Of a stretch of DNA of 64,000 nt, positions 11,241 through 22,927 are shown one piece after another. A program made the position numbers and the translations under genes. Source of the stretch: Sporodiniella umbellata (lineage: Eukaryota > Mucoromycota > Mucoromycetes > Mucorales > Rhizopodaceae). The notes below the pieces were generated by a model. It saw only the letters and a program-made list of their open reading frames with translations, searched no databases and was not told the DNA's origin. Numbering within the stretch: position 1 is the stretch's first letter; every line of letters starts with the position of its first letter. The stretch covers positions 730,365 to 794,364 of the forward strand of contig JAIXMR010000001.1 of NCBI GenBank assembly GCA_025677835.1, read 5' to 3'.

Positions 11241-14200
11241 TTTGCTTTAGTTCAATTATCTTTAAGAGCGGAAGAAACCGTCGAAAAGAGGCTTTGAAAC
11301 AAAAAAGAAAAAAATGTACTTTTTTTAAAAAAAAAATCCAGTGCCTTTTAAGTGTTTGAAAGTCATTAAGTCCCTCCTTAATAACTTAGGAGTAAGTTAC
11401 ACTTAAAGTCTTTTCTTTTTTGGTAGAAATGGTTTATTTCTAACACCGCCTCACTTAAAGTTACTCTCTGAAATTACAAAATTAGAAGTCGCGTTTGAAA
11501 ATGTAAAAATAGATTTTAGTCGGGTCAATGAGAACATTTGTGATCAGAAAAAATGCTTGCTAATTGTCAATGGGAAAGCGAGAAGACCAACACGACATAC
11601 TACAGATGTCTTATCATCGTCTACTGCTAAAAAAAAGGACGCCCAAAAGCTTTAATCGGAATGCTAATAGTAGTTTTATATTTTAAAATACACCCTAGGT
11701 CAGTAAAAAATTCAAAACAAAACAAATATCATGGAAACAAAAAAAAAAAAGATTCAAACAAAAAGTAATAGAGAATTTATGCTGTTTATATATAGGCTTG
11801 CAAAAGGATTCATACAAGCGCTTATTTCACTGTGCAGACCTAACTCAAAGCCGCTTGTTTGTTCACTATAACAATATACTGATTGTCTAAAGCAAATCAT
11901 TTATAACTCTGAGACCTTCTTTGCTCATAGGATTAAAGCGTCAATCAATTAAAAAAAAAGCAAGAATTTTAGACGTAGTCTTGGACTTTTCATAAACAAA
12001 TAAATATACGTACTTCTCTGTAAGTTTGTAGAGAATGAAAATTGAAGGAGTTTTCTGCTTTTTGAACGCGAAAAAGTATAAAAGGTACAAAACCTGACTT
12101 TGAGACCACTCTATCGAAAATATGGTGAGTTTTCAAGCGTGTATGATCTCATTAGTCACGCTAAAAATATATTTTTATTCTACAAGTTCTATTTTGAAAT
12201 GCAAATATTAATAATTCTTACGTACAGTGATTGATTAGACGTTGTACACAAATCATATTAGAAACAGTGGAGAGGGTTGTGTTTAATTTAAAGCGCCTCA
12301 CTTTTTTCTTTGCCGTTGTGCCTACGAATTGTTCTGTTTCATCTCGCATTTGCTCCATTAAAATAGTAGCTAACATTTGAATATAATTAAAAAAGTTTAA
12401 CTTGTTTAATAATTTTAATAGAACAATCTAATCCAGACTATTTACAAAATTTCCAAATTAAGCAACAGTGCCTGTTAGGAGTCCAAGCATCTTTAAACTT
12501 TTTTTTCTTGCATAGAAAAAGTATGACCTATAGCACACAGGATATCTTTAACAAAAAAGATACATGTTTACTCAAGAAAAGCAAGTACCCTTCTTCATAT
12601 CGTTTAGTGTTTTTTATTGCTATCCAAAACCCCATGTGCTCAAGATACCAGGTGTATGGACTTCATGTGTGCAGCCTTATCTACATGGTTTTATATCGCC
12701 AATTTAGAAAGTCCAACCTACTACTGATGAACTTGTGTTCAATGGTAATCTATGAGAGACCTGACTAAAGAGTTACTTTTTGCTTGCTATTAATAAGTAC
12801 AAAGGATGATCAAAATCGACTAAAAACACTACTATTTCATTCTTCACACATATCAAAGAGAAAACGGTGTTACCGAATATATTCAAATAGAATAACCTCT
12901 TACTTGCCGCTATTTAAGTACCATTGCATGCAACATGAACTTTCTGCCAACTATCTTAAAAAAAAAGTAAAACACAGCCTGGTACAGTTAATATTACAGA
13001 CAGATAAAAAAAAGCCCTTTAAAACACAATTAGGGTCAGTCAAACGAACGTTTGATTACACAGACACAAACCAATACAAGCAATGATATCATACATACAA
13101 ATAGCACCCCTTTATACTTATAATACCGCTAAAGAGACTGGGTTGGATTAATAATAAACATTTGGTTCACATAAAATTGGATTGAGACTTTAAAATTACT
13201 TTTTACAAAACAAAAATAAAAAATGTATTGCTTTTCAGACAATACATCAATATGCGCAGCATTTTCAAATCAAATTATAATCTTGAGTAACATAGCGTCT
13301 TATGGCAGAAAAACAAAACAGAACTGCACAGCTATATGGTTGTTTGAGATTGAATTAAGCCCTATCTTTTTCTGGTAGCATAATATATGGCAGCGTTTGA
13401 ATAAATAATAGTATGTCATCAATTAGGCTCAAGACTTAAAAAATCAACACAAGCTCAAATGGATACAAGAAAAACTAAACGGCCGTACTTGCCCTCCTAA
13501 AATTTTGGTGTTTTATTTCATTATTTGAGTCTACTGGGCTTTATCTTGCAACATTCTAGTATCGAACATGTATTACTAACGATGTACAATTTTGAACTGT
13601 AACTACTATTGACTTAAAGTAGGCTCTGATTTTTCAAAAAATTTATTGTATAGAGTGTTGGATAACCATTGATTTATTAAATAAAGAAAATTAGCCATAG
13701 CATATCAATCATTACGAATAACATCCTTTTAATTTTCAAATAACTATTGGGATTCTCATGAAATTAGCTTTCTGTACAAATTTTATTCTATTGAATTTTT
13801 GTTCTAAATAAAAATATTCAGATATATAACACACTTTATCTAAAGCCTTAGAACTGAAAAACTAGCATATCTCGCTATTTGAAAGCCTTTTGAGTATAGA
13901 AGTTAAAAAATCAACCACAGAAGAGATTTTGACACTTGGTCCAATTTCCTTCTTTCTTTTGCTCCTACCAATAATAAAAAAAAGGTTCAGTATTTAATTA
14001 AAAGTGTCATTGTCTTTTAGTATGCGATCAACCCTAAATTTCGAGAACAAAAAGCAGTATATATTAATCAGAGAACTAAAAAAGTAAAGCATTTAAGATC
14101 GAACATTGGGCTGAAAAACACTGTTAAGTGTAAAACTTTTGTTTCTTGTACACCATACAAGGAAGTTACCGCCTACATAACTATTCAAAACTTTCAGCTG

Positions 14201-15613
14201 TAGAAACTTTATCAGGAAATAGTAGAGAGAATACTGTGGTTTTACCCTTTAGACTTGAATTTTTCAGAGTAAATTGCTACAGAAACTGGTACTGCCTTCA
14301 GGAGCGGAATCAAGCTATGGTTTGACAACGAATTTAGGAAGTTTATAAGCTTGCTGATATAAAAAAAAGAAAATAGCGAAAAAAGTTGAAACGGTCCAAA
14401 GTAGCACAGGACATGAGAAACATCTATGTTAGAGGCTAGATAAACCAACAATGTACTCATTTAAAGCTGTTCATTTCTTTAGGGCGTGTCAAAAACAATC
14501 ATGTATATTACGATTGCCGAGCTAATCTCATTGACTCCTTAATAACATATTATACACTAACTAATTTATGTGAGCGTTTGATTTCAAGGTTATTTGAATA
14601 GCTACTATTGAAATGAACCCTCATAAAGTATTATTCCACAATTGATTCTACGATATCAAAAAACTAGATATTTAGAAGACCCATAAATAGTAAAAACATA
14701 CAAACACTCTGTTTGGTAAGGAGCTATCAATATTTCCTGTAAAGTCTTGAAAGATCAAGACGGTTTAAAATTGCTCACATTTTACGGTATGATTAGACTG
14801 GTAATATTGGTGTCTCAATATAGAAATAAAACAAGGAAAGCAGCAAAGGCAGTAAAAAAAATAGGCAATTCCATCTGCAAACAGATAATATAGATATGAA
14901 AAGTTGAAGAAGTGTGTTTACGTCAGACACCCTCGACCATGTAAGTGAAATAAGTACTCTGTAGTGGCGCGTTGTGGTTTATTAGGGCAAAGGTCGACCA
15001 CAGGGGTTTTTAAGAATAGGCAGTTTCTTGTACCTTTTCACTATATGTACAAACCAAAAGTTCTAACTATATAACAGGGGCTTGATTACTGTATTAGTTT
15101 TTAGGGATATAATACTGAACTACAAGCTAGCCTTTGGGAGTCCTTTAAAATTCAGATGAAGAACAACAAATCGTGTTTTTGCATCCATTTTCAAAAAAAA
15201 GTATTGTTCTATACCTTAGGGAGATAACTCTGATAGAACAAAGAAGTGCTGCAGACAGTTTCCACACATACACCTGAATGTTTTAAGTCTATTTTTTTTT
15301 TGTCTGATTTCGATTTTTGCTTCGTCTAAAAAGGTATAAAAATACAAAAAAGAAACTGTTGAAACACTTTTGATCAGTCCAAAAAAACTTATATTTTGTC
15401 TTAATGCAAGCTTCGTGCCATTTTTGTAGGAACCTACTTTTTCAACTGTGTAACTGATTATTTACGTCTGACATAAATGAGCCCCGCTTATATGCTGTGC
15501 AGACACAAGACAGGACAGCCTACGTCATCTCCGACGATTGCGCGTCAATAGAGTAAACGTTGAGCTTTTTTTTGGTACAGTTTTTCTTTCTTTTTGTAAA
15601 GGTTAATTAGAAA
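11241..15613. other. Large AT-rich gene-poor region
   Basis: About 4.4 kb with no convincing gene. Short plus-strand frames at 12508-12768 and 12784-13086 and a minus frame at 14242-14460 have no recognisable similarity and biased AT-rich composition. No tRNA or rRNA signature was found. One promoter-like cluster occurs at 12077-12130, listed separately. The last few hundred bases should contain the promoter of the proteasome gene. Confidence 0.5.
12077..12130 (+). promoter_or_regulatory. Orphan TATA box plus ATG and splice-donor-like site
   Basis: TATAAAAGG lies at 12077-12085 and an ATG at 12122-12124 is followed at once by GTGAGT. This arrangement looks like a strong fungal promoter with a start-codon-only first coding exon (compare CCT2 here). 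No downstream exon could be identified, so it may be a relic or chance. Confidence 0.25.
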
Positions 15614-16676
15614 ATGAGTCGTGGATCCGGTGCAGGCTATGATCGCCATATTACAATTTTTTCTCCTGAAGGGCGCTTATATCAAGTCGGTAAGATTTAA
15701 ACCAACTTTTTAGAATTTATAAAGTACCTTAATGCATTGTCTTTTCTTAGAATACGCATTTAAGGCCATTTCCAATAGCGGAATTACATCTGTCGGTGTG
15801 CGTGGACGTGATGGATGTGTTATTATTACTCAGAGAAAAGTGCCTGTACGTTAAATGAAATGAACATATACAATCAAAAAATACAAACAAATGGAAATGA
15901 CACTAACTACGACTTTTTTTTTTTTTTGGAATATAGGACAAGTTATTGGACCCTTCTACAATTACTCATGTGTTTAAATTAACACCCAAAATCGGCTGTG
16001 TTATGACTGGAATGATTGGTAAAAAGAAAAACAAATCACGACTCAATCTATAGACACTAGAATTTTGATCTTACTAACTTTAGCAAAATAGCCGACGCTC
16101 GATCTCAGGTCACCAGAGCTCGTCAAGAAGCAGCTGAGTTTCGCTATAAATACGGTTACGAAATTCCAACTGATGTGCTTGCAAAGAGAGTCGCCAATAT
16201 CAACCAAGTTTATACACAGCAGGCAGCCATGAGACCTTATGGTGTCTGTAAGTATTCAACCAGTGCTTTGCATTAATGTCTTACTTTGTATTAGCGATGA
16301 TACTGATTGGATATGACGACGAGTTTGGACCTCAGTTATACAAATGCGATCCTGCTGGTTACTTTGTTGGTTACAAAGCAACTTCTGCAGGTGCCAAACA
16401 ACAAGAAGCATTAAACCATTTGGAAAAAAAGCTAAAAAAAAACCCTGAACTAAACATGGAAGATACCATTGAGGTATAGAGAACGGATTAGATTTTAGTG
16501 CTAAATACTATTTGTCCCAATAGCTTGCTATCACAACTCTGTCCACCATTTTGGCGGTTGATTTTAAGGCATCTGAAATAGAAGTTGGCGTTGTGACAAA
16601 TGAAGATACCAACTTCCGTACATTATCAACAGATGAAATAGATGATCATCTACAAAGAATAGTTGAAAAAGATTAA
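15614..16676 (+). CDS. SCL1: 20S proteasome subunit alpha-1 (PSMA6/Scl1 type)
   Basis: Outer-ring alpha subunit of the 20S proteasome core, which gates substrate entry. Exons: 15614-15689, 15751-15845, 15937-16018, 16092-16247, 16295-16473 and 16524-16676, giving 246 residues, the usual family length. The N-terminal alpha signature [20 protein letters not shown] is split by intron 1. The family blocks [15 protein letters not shown] and [15 protein letters not shown] follow. The sequence fits the alpha-1 (PSMA6/Scl1) branch better than other alpha subunits. The stop codon overlaps an AATAAA at about 16675-16680 that may serve in polyadenylation. The next gene starts only 282 bp downstream on the same strand. 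Confidence 0.95.
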
Positions 16677-16958
16677 TAAAAGATGAAGTTTATAAAAGCA
16701 TTTATAGAAAATGAACTTTTTCTATTGGCTGGTTTTGATGACATCACTTTTTTTTTCTTTTTTTTTTTGACAACAAAAGTATTACGTTCTCATTTTCATA
16801 CCAGCTTGAAGTTTTGAGGTGTCTAAGCTAAAAGCAGCTTTTGAGATTTTCTGTTAAACAGCGTGTACTATTGGAGAGCGTTAATTTTTTATAACAACTA
16901 AACTACTGCTTACTATAACTATTTTTTGTACACCCATTACGGCAAAATCCACAGTAGA

Positions 16959-19900
16959 ATGTTGAGTAATGACGCTAAAATGTCAAGTAGAGTGACAGAC
17001 ACTTCGAATAAAAGACCTTTAAGTGAATCAAGCCACACTAACTTCACAGAAGACCAAAATAACGAATACCTCAATCAAAACACAACAAGATTAAAGCAGA
17101 TCGAGCAGGAACTTCGTCAAATATCGTCATATGGCAACGCCTGTGACGAATTACTTAATTGGATGTCTGATTCTCGTGCCTACAACCCAGAATACGAGAA
17201 TATGTTATTAAGGTGCTTTACAGCTGTTCATGAGAACGCTGAATTGTGCGGTCGATGGTCTGCCAGACAAATATTAAAGAAAGCAAGTGAACACTGTGGA
17301 CCTTTTAGCGTCAAGACACAACAAAAAATACAATCATTTTACTTAAATCTCACAAAGACCAATAATGTAAACTCTCGAAGCTTTCAGGTTCAATCGACAA
17401 CCCCAGCTAGCTTAAGCCAGTTTAACTCTTCTTCAGTCAACTATAATGAGCTTGTAAAAAGCATATTAGGGACTAATACCGTAATAGAAACAAACGCCTC
17501 CTCTCATTCCGCTGGCTCTTCCCCAGTGATTCAGCAAGCCGCCCCCCATCAATCACCCTCCATTCACTCGCAAAGAAGCTCCCTTACCAACTCTCCCTCT
17601 TCTACTTTAGTAAATCACCGAACACAACCTTCACAACAACCTTCATCTCCTGGAGTTCAGCACAATTCAAATAGCCACAGCCACCAACCCCATACCAGTC
17701 CACCAGCTCATGGAATAAACTCTCCCACCATACAAACGCATTTTAATCCACAACAGTCCATAGCAGCACCATACCAGAAGTCTCTAGTAATACCAAACCA
17801 GCAGCAATACCAGCCAACTGCAGTATCGACGACAACAAGGCAAAACACAGTTTCTTCTACACATTCATCCCCTGTTAGTAGCCAATACAGCCAAACATTT
17901 GCATACCAGTACCCAACAAGCAATCCTAATCTGATCCCACAGATTAATCAACCGCAACTATTCACAAATCACTCGCAACATTCTGAAAGACAAACCCACA
18001 GCGGAACAGAACACTCTCAAAATCAAAACCACGTCTTAGCCCAATATGCCCAAATGAGAGCATATCAAAACTATTCATACCCAAGCATACAGCATCAAAT
18101 GGCAAACGTCCAAATGCATCAATATCAAGCTTTTCAAAACCAACAACAAGCCCAACAACAAGCTCAACTACAGGCACAGCAACAGGCCCAACAACAAGCT
18201 CAACTACAGGCACAGCAACAAGCTCAACTACAGGCACAGCAACAAGCTCAACTACAGGCACAGCAACAAGCTCAACTAAAGGCACAGCAACAAGCTCAAC
18301 TACAGGCACAGCAACAAGCCCAACAGTTAGCCCAGCAGTCAGCTCAACAACAAATCCAGAAAAAAATGCAACAGCTAAATCAACAGCAGAAAGCCCAACA
18401 GTTAGCCCAGCAATTGGCTCACCAAAAGGCCCAACTACAGCTTCAGAATGCACAAACTCAACCTCGGCAACAAACCGAGCAGGCAATGCAACAGCAAGCT
18501 TTGATTGCTCAATATCAAGCTCGCCAACAAGCTTACCTTCAAGTGCATAACAACTGGCAAGCTGCTCAAGACCAGCAAAACAAAAAAATGCAACAACAAG
18601 TGATGCAGTGGCTACAGGAACCAGGCTCACGGCAAAGTAACGCTGATTCTCAAAGCGGTGTCCAAAACAATAGCCAAGAGGGTCTTGGTACTGGCGTTCA
18701 AGATTTTTTGACAGCAAGTACGGCTCCTATATTTCTGACGCCAAACAATAGCACAGAGTCATTACTATCTAAAAACGGGCGATTTGTTGATAACCAACCT
18801 CAAACTAATCCTAGAGGATCGCTTGAAAAAAAAGTCGATCCAAAAGATCGTGCATCGTATGCTAGACAGATGGGGGCTCCAGTAAATACATTCAATCTGG
18901 TTCATGGCCAGAAAATAACTGACAAGTCCTTTTTTGTTGGTCATGGCCAATTTACACGCACAAAAATGGGTGCTGACTCTCTTATCACTGATGAATCTAA
19001 AGCCCCTTTGGTATTTATTTTCACAGCCTGGCATACCAAAGCGCCATCTCAGAAAGTAGATTGGCCGGCCAAAATGTCAGCAGAGCTCAACGGTCGGCAG
19101 GTTCAGCTTGAAAAGGTAACGATTATATAATTTATCAATGGAGCATACACTTATTCTAAAAGTAGAGAAAATCGGTACCTGGAAGAGAAAGCACTTTTAT
19201 AGGGAAAGACAAACCATTTGATCTAAAACATCTTTTAAAAGAAGGGCTGAACATTTTACGAATTTTTCAAAACGACTGTGCTTGCGTAAAAACCAAAAAA
19301 AAAAAAAAAAAAAAAAAAGACACACAATATGTGAAACTTTTGACTTAAACTGTTTATATGTAGTCTTTCGAATTTAGTATCCGTATATACATTCGAGAAA
19401 GTGAGAATATGATAACCAAAAGAATGCGCAACAATGTAATAAGTAAGGAAGAAGGAGAAGCCAAGATTGACAAATTGCTTGCAAATCAAGGTGACGACGA
19501 AGTCATTATAGAGCAAACATCAGTCAAATTAAGCTTCAAATGTCCTATTTCGCTAACAAAAATAAGAACACCAGTAAAAGGAAACCTATGTTCGCATATA
19601 GATGTAAGCAACAGCGTCGCTTCTCTTACTCTCAACTAACTTTTGTGATAGTGTTTTGATTTTCATAACTATTTGTCACTGAATACAGCGGTCCAAGCAC
19701 CATGGGCTTGCCCTCACTGCAACAAACCTTGTACATCAGAAAATCTAAGCCTGGACTCCTTTTTTGAAAACCTCTTAAAAACTTTACCAAGTAAGGTTAC
19801 CGAAATTGAGTTTAAGGACAATCACAACAAAATGATTGTTACAAAAGAAGACGATGATGATTCTGATCAGGATGACCTAGACGATACTTTCAGAGAAAGC

Positions 19901-20026
19901 TTAGTTAAAAAGGAGAATATAGTAACTGGAAATCTACAAAGAGCAGAAAATTCTGCAGAGGTTATTGATCTGATTAGCGACGATGAAGATTCAGTCGCCA
20001 GTTCAAAGCGGCCTAGATTGAGTTAA
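16959..20026 (+). CDS. SP-RING (MIZ) zinc-finger protein, PIAS/Zmiz-like SUMO E3 ligase with long glutamine-rich region
   Basis: A probable SUMO E3 ligase of the PIAS/Siz/Zmiz group, acting in the nucleus. Exons: 16959-19115, 19166-19285, 19364-19603 and 19652-20026, giving about 963 residues. Order: a conserved-looking helical N-terminal region (about 40-135); a Ser/Pro/Gln-rich middle; glutamine-alanine repeats (about 385-510); a PINIT-like beta domain (about 640-775) that includes KDKPFDLKHLLKEGLNILRI; the SP-RING (about 812-865) with KCPISLTKIRTPVKG, C-x-H, CFDFHNYL and WACPHC; an acidic tail; and a C-terminal SUMO-interacting motif, VIDLISDDED. Exon 2 was placed at 19166 because only this acceptor keeps the PINIT-like strand in frame. 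The first in-frame ATG is at 16959; a TTG-started extension to 16926 was not used. It could be closer to Zmiz than to Siz. Confidence 0.85.
18128..18330 (+). repeat. 24-nt tandem repeats coding for Gln-Ala repeats
   Basis: A unit close to CAACAAGCTCAACTACAGGC plus ACAG recurs about six or seven times, coding for QQAQLQAQ. Neighbouring units are almost identical at DNA level, pointing to recent slippage or unequal exchange. Copy number is likely to vary between strains. Confidence 0.85.
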
Positions 20027-20230
20027 ATGTATAATTTTGTAAAATAAAACGGAAAAGCTGTTTAGGCCATGCTATACGGTAAACACAATATCTAAAATAG
20101 CAAAAAGTTCTCTTGTTTGAGTATAGGAAGGCCAGCTTTTTAAGCTACAGACAAAGTTTGTCAAACCCAAAACGGCCTCGCTAGACAAAATTGATACTGT
20201 ACATTCTTGTATTAATAACAATAATTTATA

Positions 20231-20423
20231 CAGTTAGGCTGGTGGACATTGGCGGTTACAAAAAAAGTAATTGACGGTTAGTAAAAATGCAATTGTCAAG
20301 AGACAGGATTTAATTTGTCGGTTAGTGCCAAACAAATTGTCGTTCAAATATGAATATGAAAAATAAAAAGAGGTTTAATCCATTGCACTTAATAATAAGG
20401 TGCTTAACTGAATTACATAGTAC
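20231..20423 (+). repeat. Left terminal inverted repeat (193 bp)
   Basis: It matches the reverse complement of 24690-24882 with four mismatches and no gaps by eye. The outermost bases are CAGTTAGG next to a TA dinucleotide, as in Tc1/mariner elements. An inner copy of GACGGTTAGT/GTCGGTTAGT may be repeated transposase-binding sites. Confidence 0.95.
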
Positions 20424-20532
20424 CTTCACACATTCCATTCAATAAAAGAGTAACTTTGAATTTTGTTTTAATCTTATTGTTTCTATCTAAGAATATTTTC
20501 GATAAATCAAGTACAATTTTTATTATTCAAAC

Positions 20533-20571
20533 ATGGCCATCAATACAACTCAGGCAAAAAAGAGATCCAAA
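20533..20571 (+). other. Possible leader exon inside the transposon
   Basis: An ATG at about 20533 opens a short basic peptide MAINTTQAKKRSK, followed by a GTAAGAGG donor-like sequence. It sits just inside the left repeat. It might be the first exon of the transposase, with the accessory genes nested in a giant intron, or an unrelated short frame. No splice partner is proven. Confidence 0.3.
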
Positions 20572-20759
20572 GGTAAGAGGAAAGATAAGGAATAAGATTG
20601 ATAATGGTGTATATGTAAAAAAGGATAGACACTAGGTATGGGTACCAATAGGAGGATGGTCATAAAAATGGACATGTAAGGCAGATGTTGTATATGAAGA
20701 TAAATGGATATAAAGTGAAAAACTCATGTTCCAAGTGAGAGGGAAGGTCGGCAGGACAT

Positions 20760-21619
20760 TCAAGAGATGATTTCTTTCACGAGCCTCTTCTTTTTTTCAA
20801 AGTCTTCAATTTCCACTAAAACACTTTGACGTTCCTCCATGATTTCCTTGATTCGACTGTCCAATTCATTCAATCGAGCCTTCTTTGTTGCGTATTCATC
20901 TTCAAGGAGCTGCAAACCTTCTTCAAACACCCTAATCAATCAAGTAAATATAATAAATATGAAATTCAACAAAGTATGTGCATTGAGCTTTGCGCTTTGC
21001 GTACCTTTTCCACCTTGTTGGCTGTGGGCTTCTTGGCTCTGGAGGTTGGGAGGTTGGCTCTGGAGGCTGGGAGGATGGTTCTGGAGGTTTGGAGGTTGGC
21101 TCTGGGGGTTGGGAGATTGGCTCTGGGGGTTGGGAGGATGGCTCTGGAGGTTTGGAGGATGATTCTGGACAATGGATGATTGTTAATGGTCGAGATGTAG
21201 GCAAAAAACGCACTATATCAACTTGGCTGTACGTTGTGACAATGCCATTCTTGTTTGTTGCTTTCACTGTACATACCAATCCATCAATATTCAAGCCTGT
21301 GGAGTCATGGGTGTTGTAGAAAACAGAGGCCATGACATGATTGGAAAAGTGTAAGAAGGCAACACTACAGCAAAGATGAGAGAGCACTCTGTTTACTGCT
21401 TTTAATCGTTACCTACCTCGACGCGTCATGTTTTGCAACATGAAGTAGGTCAACTGCGTTTTTTTCTTTTAGCAAGTTGTATAATTGCAATGACGTGTTC
21501 GTCTTTAAACCATCCCCTTGAATTTTGACTTGATTTGTTATTTTGAAACAGCTTTTACAGGACGCTGGATTCATTTTGGCAGAAAAAAGAACGAAATTGG
21601 GTGTTTTAGGTTGACCCAT
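20760..21619 (-). CDS. Transposon accessory protein 1: unknown, with PPEP repeats and C-terminal coiled coil
   Basis: I do not recognise this gene. Exons on the minus strand: 21417-21619, 21005-21364 and 20760-20931. The two introns are GT..AG with matching phase, giving 244 residues with no internal stop. The N-terminus has a CxxC pair (CKSC, about residues 19-22). The middle (about 70-130) looks globular. Residues about 135-175 are six proline-rich PPEP heptads. The final 60 residues are charged, with heptad spacing typical of a coiled coil. It lies entirely inside the element, is transcribed away from the 259-codon gene (98 bp between starts) and appears intact although the transposase is dead. 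A role in transposition, silencing escape or host interaction would be speculation. Confidence 0.65.
21030..21170 (-). repeat. 21-nt tandem repeats coding for PPEP heptads
   Basis: About six units on the minus strand code for PPEP followed by three residues such as SSQ, ISQ, TSK or TSQ. The reading frame is kept, arguing for selection at protein level or very recent expansion. Confidence 0.8.
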
Positions 21620-21717
21620 TGAGTTTTAATGGTGTTATATAAAGTATCCTCTTTTAGAAATTATATAATTTTGTACTAAAAAGTGAAAAACTGTTAGATG
21701 TAAAATATATTTACTGA

Positions 21718-22497
21718 ATGAATTCGTGCAAAAACTCTGAAAATTATCTTCCTGACCTCATTAAATTAGAGTGTATTATGAAAGAGCACGATATTAATGA
21801 CTTGGATAGTCTAAATAATATTTTAACTGAATATTTCCAAAGAAACAAGAGGAAAAAGACGACCTTACAAGATGTTGTTCAACAAATAGAAAATAGAGCG
21901 GAAAACAATGTAAACACACGACATCTACCACAACAACAACTAACTTCGCCACTAGAACCACCTGTATTCATAGATAATATTGATATGAATGGGTATTATC
22001 AATTAGAAAGTAGTGATATGGAGTGCGATGTTGAGGAAATACCAAAAGAGAAACCCAAACCTAGAAAAGAGTATACCAAGTCTAACCAAGACAAAGAAGT
22101 AAAAAATATAATAGGTAAAGGGAAAAAAAACTACAAAAAGTTGGAAAGCAATGACTATAGGCAAAGAATATACAAAGATAATAGGCGAACCATATATTTA
22201 TTTGCTGATATATATGAAAGGTTCTTGAAGGAAGACACTATGGAACTTATCGACAGCACTTATAAATTATATGATAGCAACAGGTATAGATTCATAAAAA
22301 GCATAGAGATATGTAGTATGATAAGAAATAATATTGTGATAGACTGTAGTAAAAACATTCACACTACTTATACATTTGAGAATTTGAAAAAAGAAAGGGT
22401 AGATGCTCTAGAACAACAGCTACAAAATATGATTACTGAAGAAAAGAACAGATCTGAAAATACACTAAATAAAGCAAAGTCCATATTCAGTAAGTAG
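21718..22497 (+). CDS. Transposon accessory protein 2: unknown, 259 residues
   Basis: I do not recognise this gene. It is a single open frame with ATG at 21718 and stop TAG at 22495-22497. The protein is highly charged. It has an N-terminal helical part (about 1-60), a linker with QQQ and Pro residues, an acidic patch (about 95-115), a basic Lys-rich patch (about 115-150), a more globular section (about 155-225) and a C-terminal coiled-coil-like helix (about 222-259). Base composition is more AT-rich than the neighbouring host genes. It is divergent from accessory gene 1, sharing a 98-bp promoter region. A DNA-binding or partner role for the transposase is possible but unsupported by any motif. 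Confidence 0.55.
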   Translation: MNSCKNSENYLPDLIKLECIMKEHDINDLDSLNNILTEYFQRNKRKKTTLQDVVQQIENRAENNVNTRHLPQQQLTSPLEPPVFIDNIDMNGYYQLESSDMECDVEEIPKEKPKPRKEYTKSNQDKEVKNIIGKGKKNYKKLESNDYRQRIYKDNRRTIYLFADIYERFLKEDTMELIDSTYKLYDSNRYRFIKSIEICSMIRNNIVIDCSKNIHTTYTFENLKKERVDALEQQLQNMITEEKNRSENTLNKAKSIFSK

Positions 22498-22720
22498 CAC
22501 CAATATTTCAATCCCAGTGGATCATCTTGTTAATAACCCACATTGGAAGAGGATTCGCAGTCAACGAGGATTGTTGAAGAAAATTCGACCAATTCAAAAT
22601 TGATGGCTTATACATTTTTAACCAATGAGGGAATGACAATAAAAAAATTTTCCAAAAAAAATATAAAAAGGGAGGTTTCCTTTTTTTTTTCTCGCATTTT
22701 CTTTATTCATCTCTTTTTTA

Positions 22721-22927
22721 GAGACTTATCCTTCGGGACTCATCCTTCGGGACTCATCCTTCGGGACTCATCTCTTTTTAGAGACTTATCCTTCGGGACT
22801 CATCTCTTTTTTAGAGACTTATCCTTCGGGACTCATCTCTTTTTTAGAGACTTATCCTTCGGGACTCATCTCTTTTTTAGAGACTTATCCTTCGGGACTC
22901 ATCTCTTTTTAGAGACTTATCCTTGGG
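22721..22927 (+). repeat. 33-bp minisatellite within the transposon
   Basis: A unit of about 32-33 bp starting GAGACTTATCCTTCGGGACT is repeated about six times, with an inner 15-bp subrepeat (CCTTCGGGACTCAT) tripled near the left end. A frame over this region (22543-22953) is repeat-derived and not taken as a gene. Confidence 0.9.

Noticed and set aside
12508..13086. Two plus-strand frames in the gene-poor region
   Set aside because: No start context, no similarity, composition like the surrounding spacer.
16926..16958. N-terminal extension of the SP-RING gene
   Set aside because: It relies on a TTG start; the first ATG is at 16959.
18128..18717. Long minus-strand frame opposite the glutamine-rich repeats
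   Set aside because: It is the repetitive shadow of the plus-strand CAA/GCT repeats and has no similarity.
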